A stretch of DNA of 64,000 nt from Coemansia sp. RSA 487. Its lineage: Eukaryota > Kickxellomycota > Kickxellomycetes > Kickxellales > Kickxellaceae. The position numbers were made by a program, and so were the translations under genes. Shown piece after piece: positions 39,136 to 49,250 of this stretch (position 1 is the first letter of the stretch; every line of letters starts with the position of its first letter). The notes below the pieces were generated by a model. It saw only the letters and a list, made by a program, of their open reading frames with translations, did no database searches and was not told where the DNA came from. Location: the NCBI GenBank assembly GCA_027577595.1, contig JANBRJ010000013.1, forward strand, positions 1-64,000. The letters run 5' to 3'.

Positions 39136-42100
39136 ATGACGTGGGATTCGTTCCAGCAACGCGTGCGGTACTTGCGAGGCGAGGCCCTCAGCAACTGGCC
39201 ATCCTCGATAACAAACGTGGTATTACAGCCGATACTGGCAAACAATCCGGAAGAGTGTATAGGCGTGCACGTTTGGTGCGTAGGATCAGTTCCAGCGCAC
39301 GGGATGCGACGTGGATCATTGCTTCACTGCTCTATACCTGCCACAGATAATAGCATGATGGGACCAATGTTCCGAGCCCCCGTGGCCGCCCTACGAAGCG
39401 TCTGGATGGACCCTGATTGCCATGCCATGATGGACTGCGAGTCGCTTGCGCTTCTCCGGTATTTGCAAACCGCTGCTATCGAACGGCTCCTATGGCATAA
39501 GGATACGGGCATGGTGCTTTTGGCAGACAAGGGACGGCGGTGGATCGAGGGCCGCATCGAGCATGGCAATCTCGGAGACCCCGCAGTGTCCAGCGTACGT
39601 GCCCTGTTTACAGACTGTCCGCTTACCGATTCTGCTGCAGGCGGAGAGCTCTCAGACGCCGCTGAGCTGCTGCGCGAAAACGATTGGTACTACGAGCGTG
39701 GAGGCGCGGATGGCCGGTTTATTGCGTTTTCGCGTTCCAGCAACGTTGTGGTGTACGATACAGCCACAAGGAAGGAGACGCAAGTAACGTGGGCCACCGA
39801 CGACGGCGTGCAGTACGGCGCTGTGGATGTATCGATGGAAGAGGAACTTGGCCGGACTACGGGTATTTTCTGGGAAGAACCAGCCGGCTCAGACGACTCT
39901 GTGGTCCGTATGCTGTGTTCTCGCGTGGATGAGCGGGGTGTCATGACTGTTGGGCTTCCCGAACTGCCTGCTTCTTCGCTCACCAACAAAAACAAGGTCG
40001 ATTTGTCGGCCAATACGATTGGCGCTCCTGCTACCTTGTTTGCTGATAAACGGTACGGATGGGACACGGGGTGCGCATACGGAGCATGGGAGGATAAGAA
40101 TGCTATCGGGTATCTGACGGACTTTCAGAAATACTCGCGTCCAGGGACTCCTGGACCCATAACCGACTGGGTCATTGTAGAGATCGAGCACACCGGTTCT
40201 GATGGGATCGTTCGGCACCGCGTGCGGCCCTTGTATGAGCGGTTCCGGTTGGCAACCTTGTTTCCTTGGTGCGAGTACGTTGTTCGTGCCGGTTGGATGC
40301 CTAAATGTGGTGCAAGTGGAAGCGCTATTTGGCTGCAGCTTCTGGACCGTGCACAGAAGCGAACAGCCATCGTACGTGTTCCATTGGGCTGCTTTGGTCC
40401 CGGCGTCGACGAGCCGTATGACCCGCTAGACGAATCCCTCTTTTGTGACATTATAAACCGTACAACACACCCGCCTGCCCCCAACGCACATATCGATGTT
40501 CTGTATGAGGAAGCGCGACCGGAGGCATGGATCAACCTCAACAGTGCTTTGCGCTTCCTATCCGATAGCCCCACCCATAACACTGTGCGCTTCATCCTGG
40601 CGTCGGAACGCACCGGTGGGTTCAGCCACTTGCATTTGGTCACCGCACATATTACTCCGCCTAGGAATGCGTCATATGTATGGCAAGCGCAGCAGCACAT
40701 TGTACCGCTGACTGAAGGCAAATGGCCTGTTACCGACGATGCGCCCGTGTTTGTTGACGAGAAACGCAAACTTGTGTGCTTTAGCGCCCGCAGACCCAAC
40801 CCACTTACCACCAATTTGTACGCCACCAGCTACCAGTCAGCCATTGCCGGCGGCGACCACTATTCGGTCGACCCACTTTGGCAGCTCACGTGCAACGGGT
40901 ACACGCACAGCCACTTTGTATTTGATCCGACTGGCACGTTCTTTTACTGCCAGTCGTCTAATCTGACCACGCCGGTTCGCCACTGCATTTACATGATACA
41001 CGACAGATCGGCACCACCGCCTCCGGATTTCCACCTCAACAGCAGCAGTCTCTCTGCTATACGGAGCGATTTGCGACGTAGTCATTTGCGCATGTCGAGC
41101 TCGAGACTGCCAACTGATAGTATTGGATCGCTATATGGTGATGAGGAAGAGGACTACCTGATGGCGGGCACCACTCCGGATGACTGCTTGTCCGACACCA
41201 TGTCGTTCTACTCGGCCTCTTGTGAACCTCAGCCGAAACAATACAACGAATTAAGCGCACGCTGTGTGTGCGTTATGGAGATAAGTAGTGCGCCTTTGCT
41301 ACGTTCACATCCGCTTATATCGCCAGATCCGATGGGAGCAGGAGGAGCAGCGCCTGGTATCCGACGGATGGGCAGCATTAGGAAACCAGCATGCCGGCTA
41401 TCCGTATGCTCGTCATCGTCGTCATCGGTTATTTCGTTGTCATCGCAAAGCCAGTCGGTGGACAGTATTGCATCAGACGAAATGTTTGTCGAGCGGCTGC
41501 TTAGCAAGTTGCGGACCAGCGGCCAAAGCATCCAACACTCGACGCTGGCTTCGGATCTGATGAAACTCAAGCGACTAACACCTGCGTATGTTTCGCAAAG
41601 AGTTACAAAGGCTGTGAGAAGTGCGCTTCCGTTTTGCTCGACGCCTACTATTATTCCACGCCATTTGCTCCATAGCTCGCTGTTGCAGCCTCTGACTGGC
41701 AGGACACTGAAGGCTGCTGCTTCTGCTTCTACACCTGTAGTGGTGGGAAAGGAAACACTTGCTACCAGACCGCCTCAGCACTTCATCGACCACCACCACC
41801 ATCACAAGAAAGTGCCGGTTGATGTGGATGCAAGCCAAAAGAGCAAAGACCATCCACCTACTGGCCATGACTGTCTGGCGCATTGCTTTGTGTCGTCGCT
41901 GACAACAGCCAGTCGCCCATTCGTTGCACGCGAATCTTTGCTTGGTATCGACGACCCTGGACACCGCACCAGCAAGCAGCTACCCGTAGTACAGGGCGAC
42001 CCTGTGCCCAAGCTATTTTGCGTACCAGTGCCAAGACACTGCCGCAGCGCTAAAGATGGAAGCGAACCAAACGCAGAGCAATACGAGTTGGTGTTTGGCC

Positions 42101-43173
42101 ACGTTTACTTGCCGCCTGACTTTAGACTTGGAGAACAGTACCCGACGGTGGTGAATGCATACGGTGGGCCACAATGCCAGCTGGTCACCAACGCGTACCC
42201 GTATCCGCGGCACCGGCGGTTGGCTATGCTGACGCGCATGTCCCCTGCTAACCGTAGCACAGTTCCAGAGTTCTCCGTTCCTCAGAATGAAGATGCTAAT
42301 GGAGCAGTAGATAGTCAGCGGAAAAACTCTGCTACGCGTGGCCGTGCAATGGTCGTTGTGTGTCTTGACGGGCGTGGAACCCCACACAGGGGCCTAGGAT
42401 TCGAGTCTGCGATCCGCGGCCAGCTCGGGTGCCTTGAGGTTGACGATATCGTGTGTGCGCTGGAGTACCTTTGCACTTACGGGTTATCGTGTCTGGAACC
42501 CGTGCAAAGTAAACCTCCGATATGGTGCCAACACACGATGTCTGCCACCATAGCTGAGAAGGAAACCGGATGGACCGGATTCTGGCGGCCGCCTGTGTTT
42601 GCGCCGCCCAGCTGTAAAGCCTCAGCGAAGGCGGAGGAGGATAGATGGGACTTGTTCTCTTCCTATGGCACTCTTCCGCGCCTGTTCATCGACAGAACCA
42701 GTGTTGCCATCCATGGGTGGTCGTACGGTGGATACGTTGCGTTGCGTGCGTTAGCGCAGTACCCGCAGTGGTTCCGCGTAGCCGTTGCTGGTGCGCCTGT
42801 AGTGCGGTGGGAATGGTATAGCTCTGCGTACATCGAGCGGTACTTAGGCACATTGGATACTGATTCGCAGCAAAAGGCGTATGAAGATGCGTCGCTTGTC
42901 TCTGTGGCAGATCAGCTTTTATCCAGCGATCGGGGAAAGCATGGCCGTATCTTAGTTGTCCACGGGTGGAACGACGATAACGTCCATGTGGCCCATACCG
43001 CCGCTTTGGTACGCGAGCTCTGTAGCCGCGATGCTGAAGCTGCTCCACAGCTTTGCGTCTATGCTAACGAGCGCCATGGCTTGAGGCTGCCTTCCAGCAA
43101 TGAGCATTTTGAGACGATGTTGTCCTTTTGGCTGTTTCATCTCCTTCAGCAAGAGAAGGAACCTTCTTTCTAG
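39136..43173 (+). CDS. Dipeptidyl peptidase 8/9-like serine protease (S9 family)
   Basis: A prolyl dipeptidase that removes N-terminal X-Pro or X-Ala dipeptides. The 1345-residue product has a beta-propeller N-terminal region with the substrate-binding double Glu in the context HIDVLYEEARPEAWIN, close to the DPP8/9 form HIDVIYEETTDIWIN. The alpha/beta hydrolase domain lies at the C-terminus. Catalytic residues are Ser1196 in GWSYGGYVAL, Asp1280 in HGWNDDNVH, and His1314 in NERHGLR. No signal peptide or TM is seen, which also points to the cytosolic DPP8/9 subgroup rather than the vacuolar/Golgi DPP4-like STE13/DAP2. It is much longer than human DPP8 (about 880) because of a disordered Ser-rich insert within the propeller-hydrolase junction (about 640-950), including a four-His run (DHHHHHK-type). 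Confidence 0.85.
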   Translation: MTWDSFQQRVRYLRGEALSNWPSSITNVVLQPILANNPEECIGVHVWCVGSVPAHGMRRGSLLHCSIPATDNSMMGPMFRAPVAALRSVWMDPDCHAMMDCESLALLRYLQTAAIERLLWHKDTGMVLLADKGRRWIEGRIEHGNLGDPAVSSVRALFTDCPLTDSAAGGELSDAAELLRENDWYYERGGADGRFIAFSRSSNVVVYDTATRKETQVTWATDDGVQYGAVDVSMEEELGRTTGIFWEEPAGSDDSVVRMLCSRVDERGVMTVGLPELPASSLTNKNKVDLSANTIGAPATLFADKRYGWDTGCAYGAWEDKNAIGYLTDFQKYSRPGTPGPITDWVIVEIEHTGSDGIVRHRVRPLYERFRLATLFPWCEYVVRAGWMPKCGASGSAIWLQLLDRAQKRTAIVRVPLGCFGPGVDEPYDPLDESLFCDIINRTTHPPAPNAHIDVLYEEARPEAWINLNSALRFLSDSPTHNTVRFILASERTGGFSHLHLVTAHITPPRNASYVWQAQQHIVPLTEGKWPVTDDAPVFVDEKRKLVCFSARRPNPLTTNLYATSYQSAIAGGDHYSVDPLWQLTCNGYTHSHFVFDPTGTFFYCQSSNLTTPVRHCIYMIHDRSAPPPPDFHLNSSSLSAIRSDLRRSHLRMSSSRLPTDSIGSLYGDEEEDYLMAGTTPDDCLSDTMSFYSASCEPQPKQYNELSARCVCVMEISSAPLLRSHPLISPDPMGAGGAAPGIRRMGSIRKPACRLSVCSSSSSSVISLSSQSQSVDSIASDEMFVERLLSKLRTSGQSIQHSTLASDLMKLKRLTPAYVSQRVTKAVRSALPFCSTPTIIPRHLLHSSLLQPLTGRTLKAAASASTPVVVGKETLATRPPQHFIDHHHHHKKVPVDVDASQKSKDHPPTGHDCLAHCFVSSLTTASRPFVARESLLGIDDPGHRTSKQLPVVQGDPVPKLFCVPVPRHCRSAKDGSEPNAEQYELVFGHVYLPPDFRLGEQYPTVVNAYGGPQCQLVTNAYPYPRHRRLAMLTRMSPANRSTVPEFSVPQNEDANGAVDSQRKNSATRGRAMVVVCLDGRGTPHRGLGFESAIRGQLGCLEVDDIVCALEYLCTYGLSCLEPVQSKPPIWCQHTMSATIAEKETGWTGFWRPPVFAPPSCKASAKAEEDRWDLFSSYGTLPRLFIDRTSVAIHGWSYGGYVALRALAQYPQWFRVAVAGAPVVRWEWYSSAYIERYLGTLDTDSQQKAYEDASLVSVADQLLSSDRGKHGRILVVHGWNDDNVHVAHTAALVRELCSRDAEAAPQLCVYANERHGLRLPSSNEHFETMLSFWLFHLLQQEKEPSF

Positions 43174-43302
43174 TAAATATGCTCTAATGGTCTAAAACTG
43201 ATTCTGTATATATTGCCACTAAAAAACAATGCTATTTGAAGGCGTGTTGAAACCAGGTGGTAAACTTTGCTATAACTAAGCCTTTGGCTCCTCTTCTGGT
43301 TT

Positions 43303-43709
43303 CTACTGCTGCTGCTGCTGCTCCTCCTCCTCCTCCTCCTCGGCCTGCTTCTTCTTGAGCTCTTCTTGCTTCTTGACATACTGTTCAATCTCTTCCTCGG
43401 TAGCGTCCCGAGTCGCCTTGCCTGTCTTCTTGATAATATCAAAAATCGCATCGTGGTCTTCGTTATCGACAGTCACCTCGACAATCTGGTCCTCCAGCGA
43501 TACGTTGTAACTGACAAAATCTTCCTCCTTTCTCTTGAGCGCTCTTTCAACTGCTCCCGAACACCCACCACAGTTCATCTTTACGTTAAAGTAAAATGTC
43601 TTCTACATAGAAAAAAGTGTCGAAAATGTGGTTAGAGTTGTTTGCTTTTTTAAAATACCAAACATTTTTTTTTCCTTCCATCTTTGAATTCAAATGTACT
43701 TACAGTCAT
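43303..43709 (-). CDS. ATX1: Copper metallochaperone Atx1, two exons
   Basis: Atx1 carries Cu(I) to the Golgi copper ATPase. A first exon of only two codons (43704-43709, ATGACT) is joined across a 101-nt intron (43603-43703; donor GTAAGT, acceptor TATGTAG) to 43303-43602. The product starts MTKTFYFNVKMNCGGCSGAV, matching Atx1 closely: the metal-binding MxCxxC loop uses Cys13 and Cys16, and a Lys-rich loop with KTGK (positions near 69-72) corresponds to the partner-docking loop. After the HMA fold (about 70 residues) an Atx1-atypical tail of about 28 residues is added, a Glu-rich helix (KKQEELKKKQAEEEEEEEQ) ending in five Gln. Total 101 residues. Without the intron the N-terminal strand would be lost, so the spliced form is preferred. 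Confidence 0.88.
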
Positions 43710-45227
43710 TGTTGCTGGATTACTAATATGCTTGCTTGTTAAAGAAGTAAATGGAATAAGCAAAGAAAGATGAAAGAACACAAGGAAAAACACATCCACT
43801 CCCCCTCCCCAAAAAAGGCGGGCATCTAAAATCAATCTCCTTTTATACAAAAAGAACCATTCGCTTTTTTTTTTTCCTTTTTCCAGATTGCGTCATCTCC
43901 GATAATGTAAAAATTCCACCCTCTAATTATATTTGACGATAGAAGGCTGATAATAGTGTTGAAAAAAGCATGGCTTGTTCATTCACTTGTCTGTTCCGTA
44001 TCCTCATTGCCTTTTGTCATCCACACATCAAAAAGTGATTTGTATATACTTCCGTACGCAGTCAAGGTGGAAAACATGCCTTTTTTCCTCACCTATTTAT
44101 AAAGCCAAATGCCTCCATGCTTGCATGATTCCCACTGATCTGATTTATTTGATGCTGATATAATGTCGGCTGCATACTATTTGGTATTTTCAGCTTACTA
44201 TCCGTATAAAAGCAATGTTTGTATTGAATTACAGCCTGCCAAACTACTTGATGAAAGCGGTTTTGCAATATCCAACAGATGCAGCGGAAGTTGTCATTTT
44301 GATGGCAATGTTCGCTATATCAAAATTTACCTGGTACTCCCAACACCTCTAGCCCGTGTTTAAAGGATTCCATCTTACAAAGCTATGTTAATATTGTTTA
44401 TTCACCATTGGTGATTCAAATCTCATTGTTTCTGCTTTAGCGTAAACGAACATGTTCCGTTTTTTGCCAATCTTTTTCATATCTACTTCGTTGGCTAGTA
44501 GTATTTTAGCACCTTTTTAGATATTTCAAAATCACTTTTCTTGCATTTTAGTTGAGCAGCAATATCCTCCTTAAATTGCTTTCCCGTTTTCCTCTTGTCA
44601 TCGGCATCATTTACAACAAACAGTTTCTTGTTATTTTCATCACGAGCTTCTGCTCTAGTCATAGTTTACTAATATTTATTACAGTAAATATTGTCTTCTT
44701 TGCTTGATATGGCTATACACATTAATTGCAATTGTTGAGGTGAAGCAGGAATGAATGAGAATAGGACATTTTTGTTTGGAAAAAAAGCAACTATTGCTCA
44801 AACTAGACATAACAAATTTTATCTTTATAGATGTCGCTACATGCCTACAGCTTGCTCATTTTCTCGCTTTTAATTAATCATCAGTCATGCGAGCCCAAGT
44901 CTTTTGGGCTTTAGAAATACTACACTGGTACGTGTGACCATAGATTTTATAAATATCGATCATGCAATAAAGCAAGCAATCCTTTTCAATAAGAAACTGT
45001 GGTGGAAAAATGAGGTGTTTCTTCTATTCCAAAAAGTAAAGAAGAAAAAAATCAATGTCTGAAGTTTTAATGCTATTTGTTTCGGATGTAAAAACAAAAG
45101 AACAGGAAAATATAAAGCTTTAAACCACGCACACATGGCTTAAGTAATGGAATTCTAACATGGAGAACTAAACGAAAATAAATGTTTGCAACTTTTGAAT
45201 ATGTTGCTACCAAAGCTGGTTGTTTTG
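43710..45227. other. Gene-poor interval between ATX1 and the F-box-like array
   Basis: AT-rich, with only short frames. One 55-codon minus-strand frame at 44495-44662 is listed separately. Plus-strand frames at 43975-44163 and 44163-44363 (the second with LQPAKLLDESGFAISNRC) show no family similarity. No RNA gene was recognised. Confidence 0.45.
44495..44662 (-). CDS. Very small open frame, 55 residues, charged
   Basis: An ATG-initiated frame encoding a lysine- and acid-rich peptide (MTRAEARDENNKKLFVVN, then GKQFKEDIAAQLKCKKSDFE) without low complexity. It is too short to exclude chance. Composition and the absence of hydrophobic clusters resemble small nuclear or ribosome-associated proteins. 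No family is recognised. It could also be an exon. Confidence 0.3.
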   Translation of the reverse strand: MTRAEARDENNKKLFVVNDADDKRKTGKQFKEDIAAQLKCKKSDFEISKKVLKYY

Positions 45228-46883
45228 TTAGTCCATAATCCGAAGAAGCCGCCGTATCTTTCCTCTATGTTCATTGAGAAATTCGCTTCCAATAGCGTTT
45301 TGTATCTTGCGATAAAAATCCACTCGGTATCTCCAGAAAATCGACGCCGATACAAAGTTGGTGTTTAAAATTGCAAATACCAATGCGGAAGGTGCCAAAT
45401 ATCTCCCGATGCTCCCATATTCAATCATGCTATCCCAGTACCTGAAACGATGGCTAAGTGGATAGTAGTTTGTGTGGAGGTCGTTGATAAATTCGCTAAA
45501 CTGTAAGCTATCGGTTTTCGTATTGACCTTGCTTGGTGGGCATCTGAGTGTTGTCAAACTCGGGAATAATTTTATAACCTCTAGCAGATCGGTTATTGTC
45601 GGCAAGGCTTTTGCCAAATAAAGAACCTGGATGTTTTTTAAAGTTGTACATTCAGCAATGACATCGATACGATCTCGGTCCAAATATAGCGAGAGATACT
45701 TGGTTGCTAGACTGACAAGGCTCACTGTGAATTCTACCAACGTATCACGACTCATTGTAACCGAGTTTCTACCATCAAGATCGCCAACTGAAACAGAGCA
45801 CAGCTGCGAATGTTCTCGCAGGGATTTTGAAATGTCTGTATCAACCTTTATATCTAGATATTCCAAAGTGCCACTATTTCCTCGGAACAGCGCATCGTCT
45901 TTAAACACGTATGGAGAATTCCAGCGAAGATAGCTCAAAGCAGGAAACGGAACTACAGACTTATCCACTTCAAGATTTCTGTCAGAGATATAACTGCCTT
46001 GTCCGTCAAATTCGAATCTTCTCAGTCGTGGGTATACAATTGGCTGGCCCTTCTTGTCAAAAATGAGAGACCATACGTTAAGGTAAAGGTCATCCACTTT
46101 CAGCAACTCCAAAGTAGGCGCCGATCTCTCAACAACACGGCCAAAAAGGCCATTTCTGTCGCAGCAGCTGAACTCTAGCTTGGCAAGTCCTGTGCCTTTT
46201 TGTAGGAACGAATAGTCGCTGATAAAGTTGACTGAGCTTATTCTGATATTGATTGAGGCTACCTTGTCAAAAATTGCCGACAAAAACTCTTTTGCTTTCC
46301 ATCCTTTACGAATAGCATCTCTGGAAGGTCTATCAGGGATTCCATTGTCAGCGATGGTTATGTTTTGAAGCTGTGGTAGCGAATTTTGAATACGCTGCGT
46401 TATCCAGTAGAACCGTTCGTCCTCCGTGGTACTACGCTGGTCAACCTTTTGGTAAAGCAAACCGGGAAGATGAATGTACAAGTGGCGCGCTGAAGGAAAT
46501 ACAAGATCTTTAGGCCAGGCTGTAGAAAAATCATGAATAGATTTCTTGGTTGGCAGAGTTGCAAAGTCAGGGAATTCGATGCGAACTCGTTTCACATAAT
46601 TGTAGTAAATGGGCTTTAGTTTAATCTCGCCTGGATTACAGGGGAACTCTAATTGTCCCTTTCCTGTTATTGTCGAAATGCTAATAACAATCTTGTGGAA
46701 AAAGAATTGAAGAGCAAGCAATCTCCACGAGTAGCTGGCGTCGTACAGCGTTTTCCACACTGCCATTTCCCCTTTATATTTCTTCGAGTAATAGCCGCGC
46801 CTCAACTCTGTAGTAATGCAGTAGCAAACGATTTCGTTGGCGATATGCAGCGGCAAGCGCTGAAAAACGGGTAAAGCAGGCAT
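45228..46883 (-). CDS. F-box-like protein, array member 1
   Basis: The 551-residue protein starts with a short F-box-like pair: FQRLPLHIANEIVCYCI (about 6-22) and LYDASYSWRLLALQFF (about 46-61). Most of the rest is an irregular leucine-rich solenoid. In the middle is the array's hallmark, DKS-x-VPFPALSYLRWN, YVFKDDALFRGNSGTLEYLD (about 300-345), and a late HRFRYWDSMIEYG block. Such proteins probably act as adaptor subunits of SCF ubiquitin ligases (inference). The start at 46881-46883 is where paralogue similarity begins; 20 further codons upstream are open but hydrophobic and unconserved. It is the last member of four head-to-tail minus-strand genes and 11 residues shorter than the other three. 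Confidence 0.72.
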   Translation of the reverse strand: MPALPVFQRLPLHIANEIVCYCITTELRRGYYSKKYKGEMAVWKTLYDASYSWRLLALQFFFHKIVISISTITGKGQLEFPCNPGEIKLKPIYYNYVKRVRIEFPDFATLPTKKSIHDFSTAWPKDLVFPSARHLYIHLPGLLYQKVDQRSTTEDERFYWITQRIQNSLPQLQNITIADNGIPDRPSRDAIRKGWKAKEFLSAIFDKVASINIRISSVNFISDYSFLQKGTGLAKLEFSCCDRNGLFGRVVERSAPTLELLKVDDLYLNVWSLIFDKKGQPIVYPRLRRFEFDGQGSYISDRNLEVDKSVVPFPALSYLRWNSPYVFKDDALFRGNSGTLEYLDIKVDTDISKSLREHSQLCSVSVGDLDGRNSVTMSRDTLVEFTVSLVSLATKYLSLYLDRDRIDVIAECTTLKNIQVLYLAKALPTITDLLEVIKLFPSLTTLRCPPSKVNTKTDSLQFSEFINDLHTNYYPLSHRFRYWDSMIEYGSIGRYLAPSALVFAILNTNFVSASIFWRYRVDFYRKIQNAIGSEFLNEHRGKIRRLLRIMD

Positions 46884-47268
46884 AGTTTGGCAAAAAATAT
46901 ATATAGGTAAAGAAGAAAAATTAAATATAATTAGTTGAAGCAAAGAAAGAAAAAAGGGAGGTCAGATAAAGAAAACAAACACTGCATATTAGTCGACGAC
47001 TGAAAAATACGTCATATATAGAATAGGCTGTTAGCTGTAAATCTTTCTTTAAACTTGTATTTGGTGTTTTTGGAAATCTGGTCCACATTTGTTTTCTTTC
47101 TTTGTGTTCATTTGTAGCAATAAAAATATTTTCCAGTGTCATTATCATCTGTATCATGTTTAAAAACAGAGTATAAATATATTGAACTAAAGCAAAAACT
47201 AGAACTAGAACTAGAACTAGAACTGGAGCTAGAGCTAGAACTAGAGCTAGAATTAGAACACAAAAATG
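46884..47268. other. Spacer between array members 1 and 2
   Basis: About 385 bp. It contains a hexanucleotide-type repeat next to the stop codon of member 2 (listed separately) and the presumed promoter of member 1. No gene is supported. Confidence 0.5.
47197..47260. repeat. (AGAACT/AGAGCT)n imperfect hexanucleotide repeat
   Basis: About ten copies of a six-base unit, mostly AGAACT with AGAGCT and AGAATT variants, start 8 bp beyond the stop codon of array member 2. It lies between two paralogues, where unequal exchange could occur. Confidence 0.9.
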
Positions 47269-48957
47269 TCAGATCATATTTCGAAAAAGGCGCTGGAGCC
47301 TGTCCTTGTACTTGTCATAGAAGCCACTTTCAATAGCTTCTCTGGCGCTGATACCAAATTCTTCCGTAAAGGCTGCTGTTGTGGTCAGCGCAAAGCTGGG
47401 GCATATGATGGCAAAAATCAATGCGGTTCCTACAGCAGAGCGTACTACGTGCAGATTTTCTATCAAAATATCCCAATGTCTAAGGCGGCGACTTACAGGG
47501 TAGTAGTCTATGTAGAGCTCGTCAATAAAGCTGCTGAGCTGAATTCCATCTGGCCTTGCATCGATTGTTGATGGCGAGCATGTAAGCCTTGACACATTCG
47601 GAAAAGCTAGTACAAGATCAAGCAGTTCACGTGGTTCGAGTGCAGTTATTGACAGATGTAAAACCTGGATGTATTCCAAATATGGACACATAATAAGGGC
47701 GCTGATACTATCATTGTACAAACGATAGCCACAAAGTGAGAGAAATCTGGTTCTTGGAGAAACAAGACTGGTAGCAAACCTTATGAATGCGTCGGGACTC
47801 AACGGCACGCTAAAATCACAATCATCAATACAAACAGAGACATGAGACAATTGCAAACGATTGCTACCAGAAAACAATATGTACGGTTGCAATATGTCAG
47901 CCAAGTCGATATAAATTTCAATATCCAGATATTCTAATGCACAAATATTTCCTCGGAACAAAGTGTCATCCTTAAATATGTATTCCGAACGCCATTTAAG
48001 ATGTCGTAGCGCCGGGAATGGAACTATAGATTTATCCACTTCAAGCCGTAGATCATATAATTCTCCACGGTAAGCCCAAACATCGAGCCTTCGTAGTCTT
48101 GGGTATACTATAGGCGTATCCATTTCGTTGAATACAAGTGCTCTGAAATCCTGGTAGAGCCTGCAGCTACATTTCAACGATTCCAAGCTAGGCGCGGACT
48201 TTTCAATAAGACAGCGTTGAAAATCGCTTTTGCAACCGTAATTGCATTCCAAGCTGACAAGCTTTGTGTCGTTTTGCAAAAGCTGCTGGTATCCAGTTAG
48301 ATTAACTATATTTAGGTCAATAGTAAGCGATATTGCCTTGGCAAAGACTGCTGATAAAAACCCATCAACGCTCAAGCCAAAATCCGAGATCTCTTTGTGT
48401 CTCGAAAAGTTGATTGCATTGTCGACAAGCAATACGTGTTGAAGTTTTGGCATTGCGGTCCAAATGCGCTGCGCCATCCAATAGAGAGGTTCATTTTCGG
48501 TGGCATCATATTCATCAAACTTTTGGTAAACAAAACCAGGCAACTGAACTTTCAAATAGCGCGCTGAAGGAAACATCACGTTTTTAGGCCAAGCAGTTGA
48601 AAAATCCTGTAAAGGTATGTCGCTTGTCCGCCTCGATAAATCAGTGAAAGTAATATCAACTTGCTTGACGTAGTTATAATTTGGAATGTCTACCGTGATA
48701 TTCTTTGGCAAACAGCAAAACTTGAATTGTTCTGTTCCCGTACTTGTCGATATATCTATAGTAAGCGTTTTGAAAAAGTATTCAAGAACAAGAACTCGCC
48801 ACGAATAGCTGATACTATACAGGATGGTCCACGCATAATCCCCTCTCTTTCGTAGCTGTAAAGCATGGTTGCATTCCAAGCTTCGAGGAACGCTGTATCG
48901 AATAATTTTATTGGCGATATGCAGCGGTAAGCGCTGAAAGATAGGAAGATCAGGCAT
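47269..48957 (-). CDS. F-box-like protein, array member 2
   Basis: The 562-residue protein has FQRLPLHIANKIIRYSV and LYSISYSWRVLVLEYFF as the F-box-like pair, the DKSIVPFPALRHLKWR, YIFKDDTLFRGNICALEYLD core, and a C-terminal YPVSRRLRHWDILIENLH block matching members 1, 3 and 4. It is probably closest to member 1, with which it shares DFSTAWPK and PSARxLxxxLPGxxYQK near residues 125-150. The start at 48955-48957 is set by paralogue alignment. The reading frame is intact. Confidence 0.72.
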   Translation of the reverse strand: MPDLPIFQRLPLHIANKIIRYSVPRSLECNHALQLRKRGDYAWTILYSISYSWRVLVLEYFFKTLTIDISTSTGTEQFKFCCLPKNITVDIPNYNYVKQVDITFTDLSRRTSDIPLQDFSTAWPKNVMFPSARYLKVQLPGFVYQKFDEYDATENEPLYWMAQRIWTAMPKLQHVLLVDNAINFSRHKEISDFGLSVDGFLSAVFAKAISLTIDLNIVNLTGYQQLLQNDTKLVSLECNYGCKSDFQRCLIEKSAPSLESLKCSCRLYQDFRALVFNEMDTPIVYPRLRRLDVWAYRGELYDLRLEVDKSIVPFPALRHLKWRSEYIFKDDTLFRGNICALEYLDIEIYIDLADILQPYILFSGSNRLQLSHVSVCIDDCDFSVPLSPDAFIRFATSLVSPRTRFLSLCGYRLYNDSISALIMCPYLEYIQVLHLSITALEPRELLDLVLAFPNVSRLTCSPSTIDARPDGIQLSSFIDELYIDYYPVSRRLRHWDILIENLHVVRSAVGTALIFAIICPSFALTTTAAFTEEFGISAREAIESGFYDKYKDRLQRLFRNMI

Positions 48958-49250
48958 GGTTTCCAAAACGAAAAACAAATGATATCTAATAGTCAGAAAT
49001 TTCAGAAAAACTACTAGTGCAAGAAAATGCAAGCAATGGTGGTTAGATATTTTTATTTATTTATTTACTTGAGAAATGGGATGTAATCAAGTGGGTGGAT
49101 ATTGCTATTTTTTGAACATAAACCAAGAAAAATATCGATGAATATTGAAACAAATGAGATGTGGCATTTTGAGTGACGGAAGCTACCAAGATGGTATTGC
49201 ACTCTCGCAGAAGAATTGCTACAGAGTTAATAGTAGTTTTATCTGAAACA
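48958..49250. other. Spacer between array members 2 and 3
   Basis: About 293 bp, AT-rich, no gene supported; contains the promoter of member 2. Confidence 0.5.
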
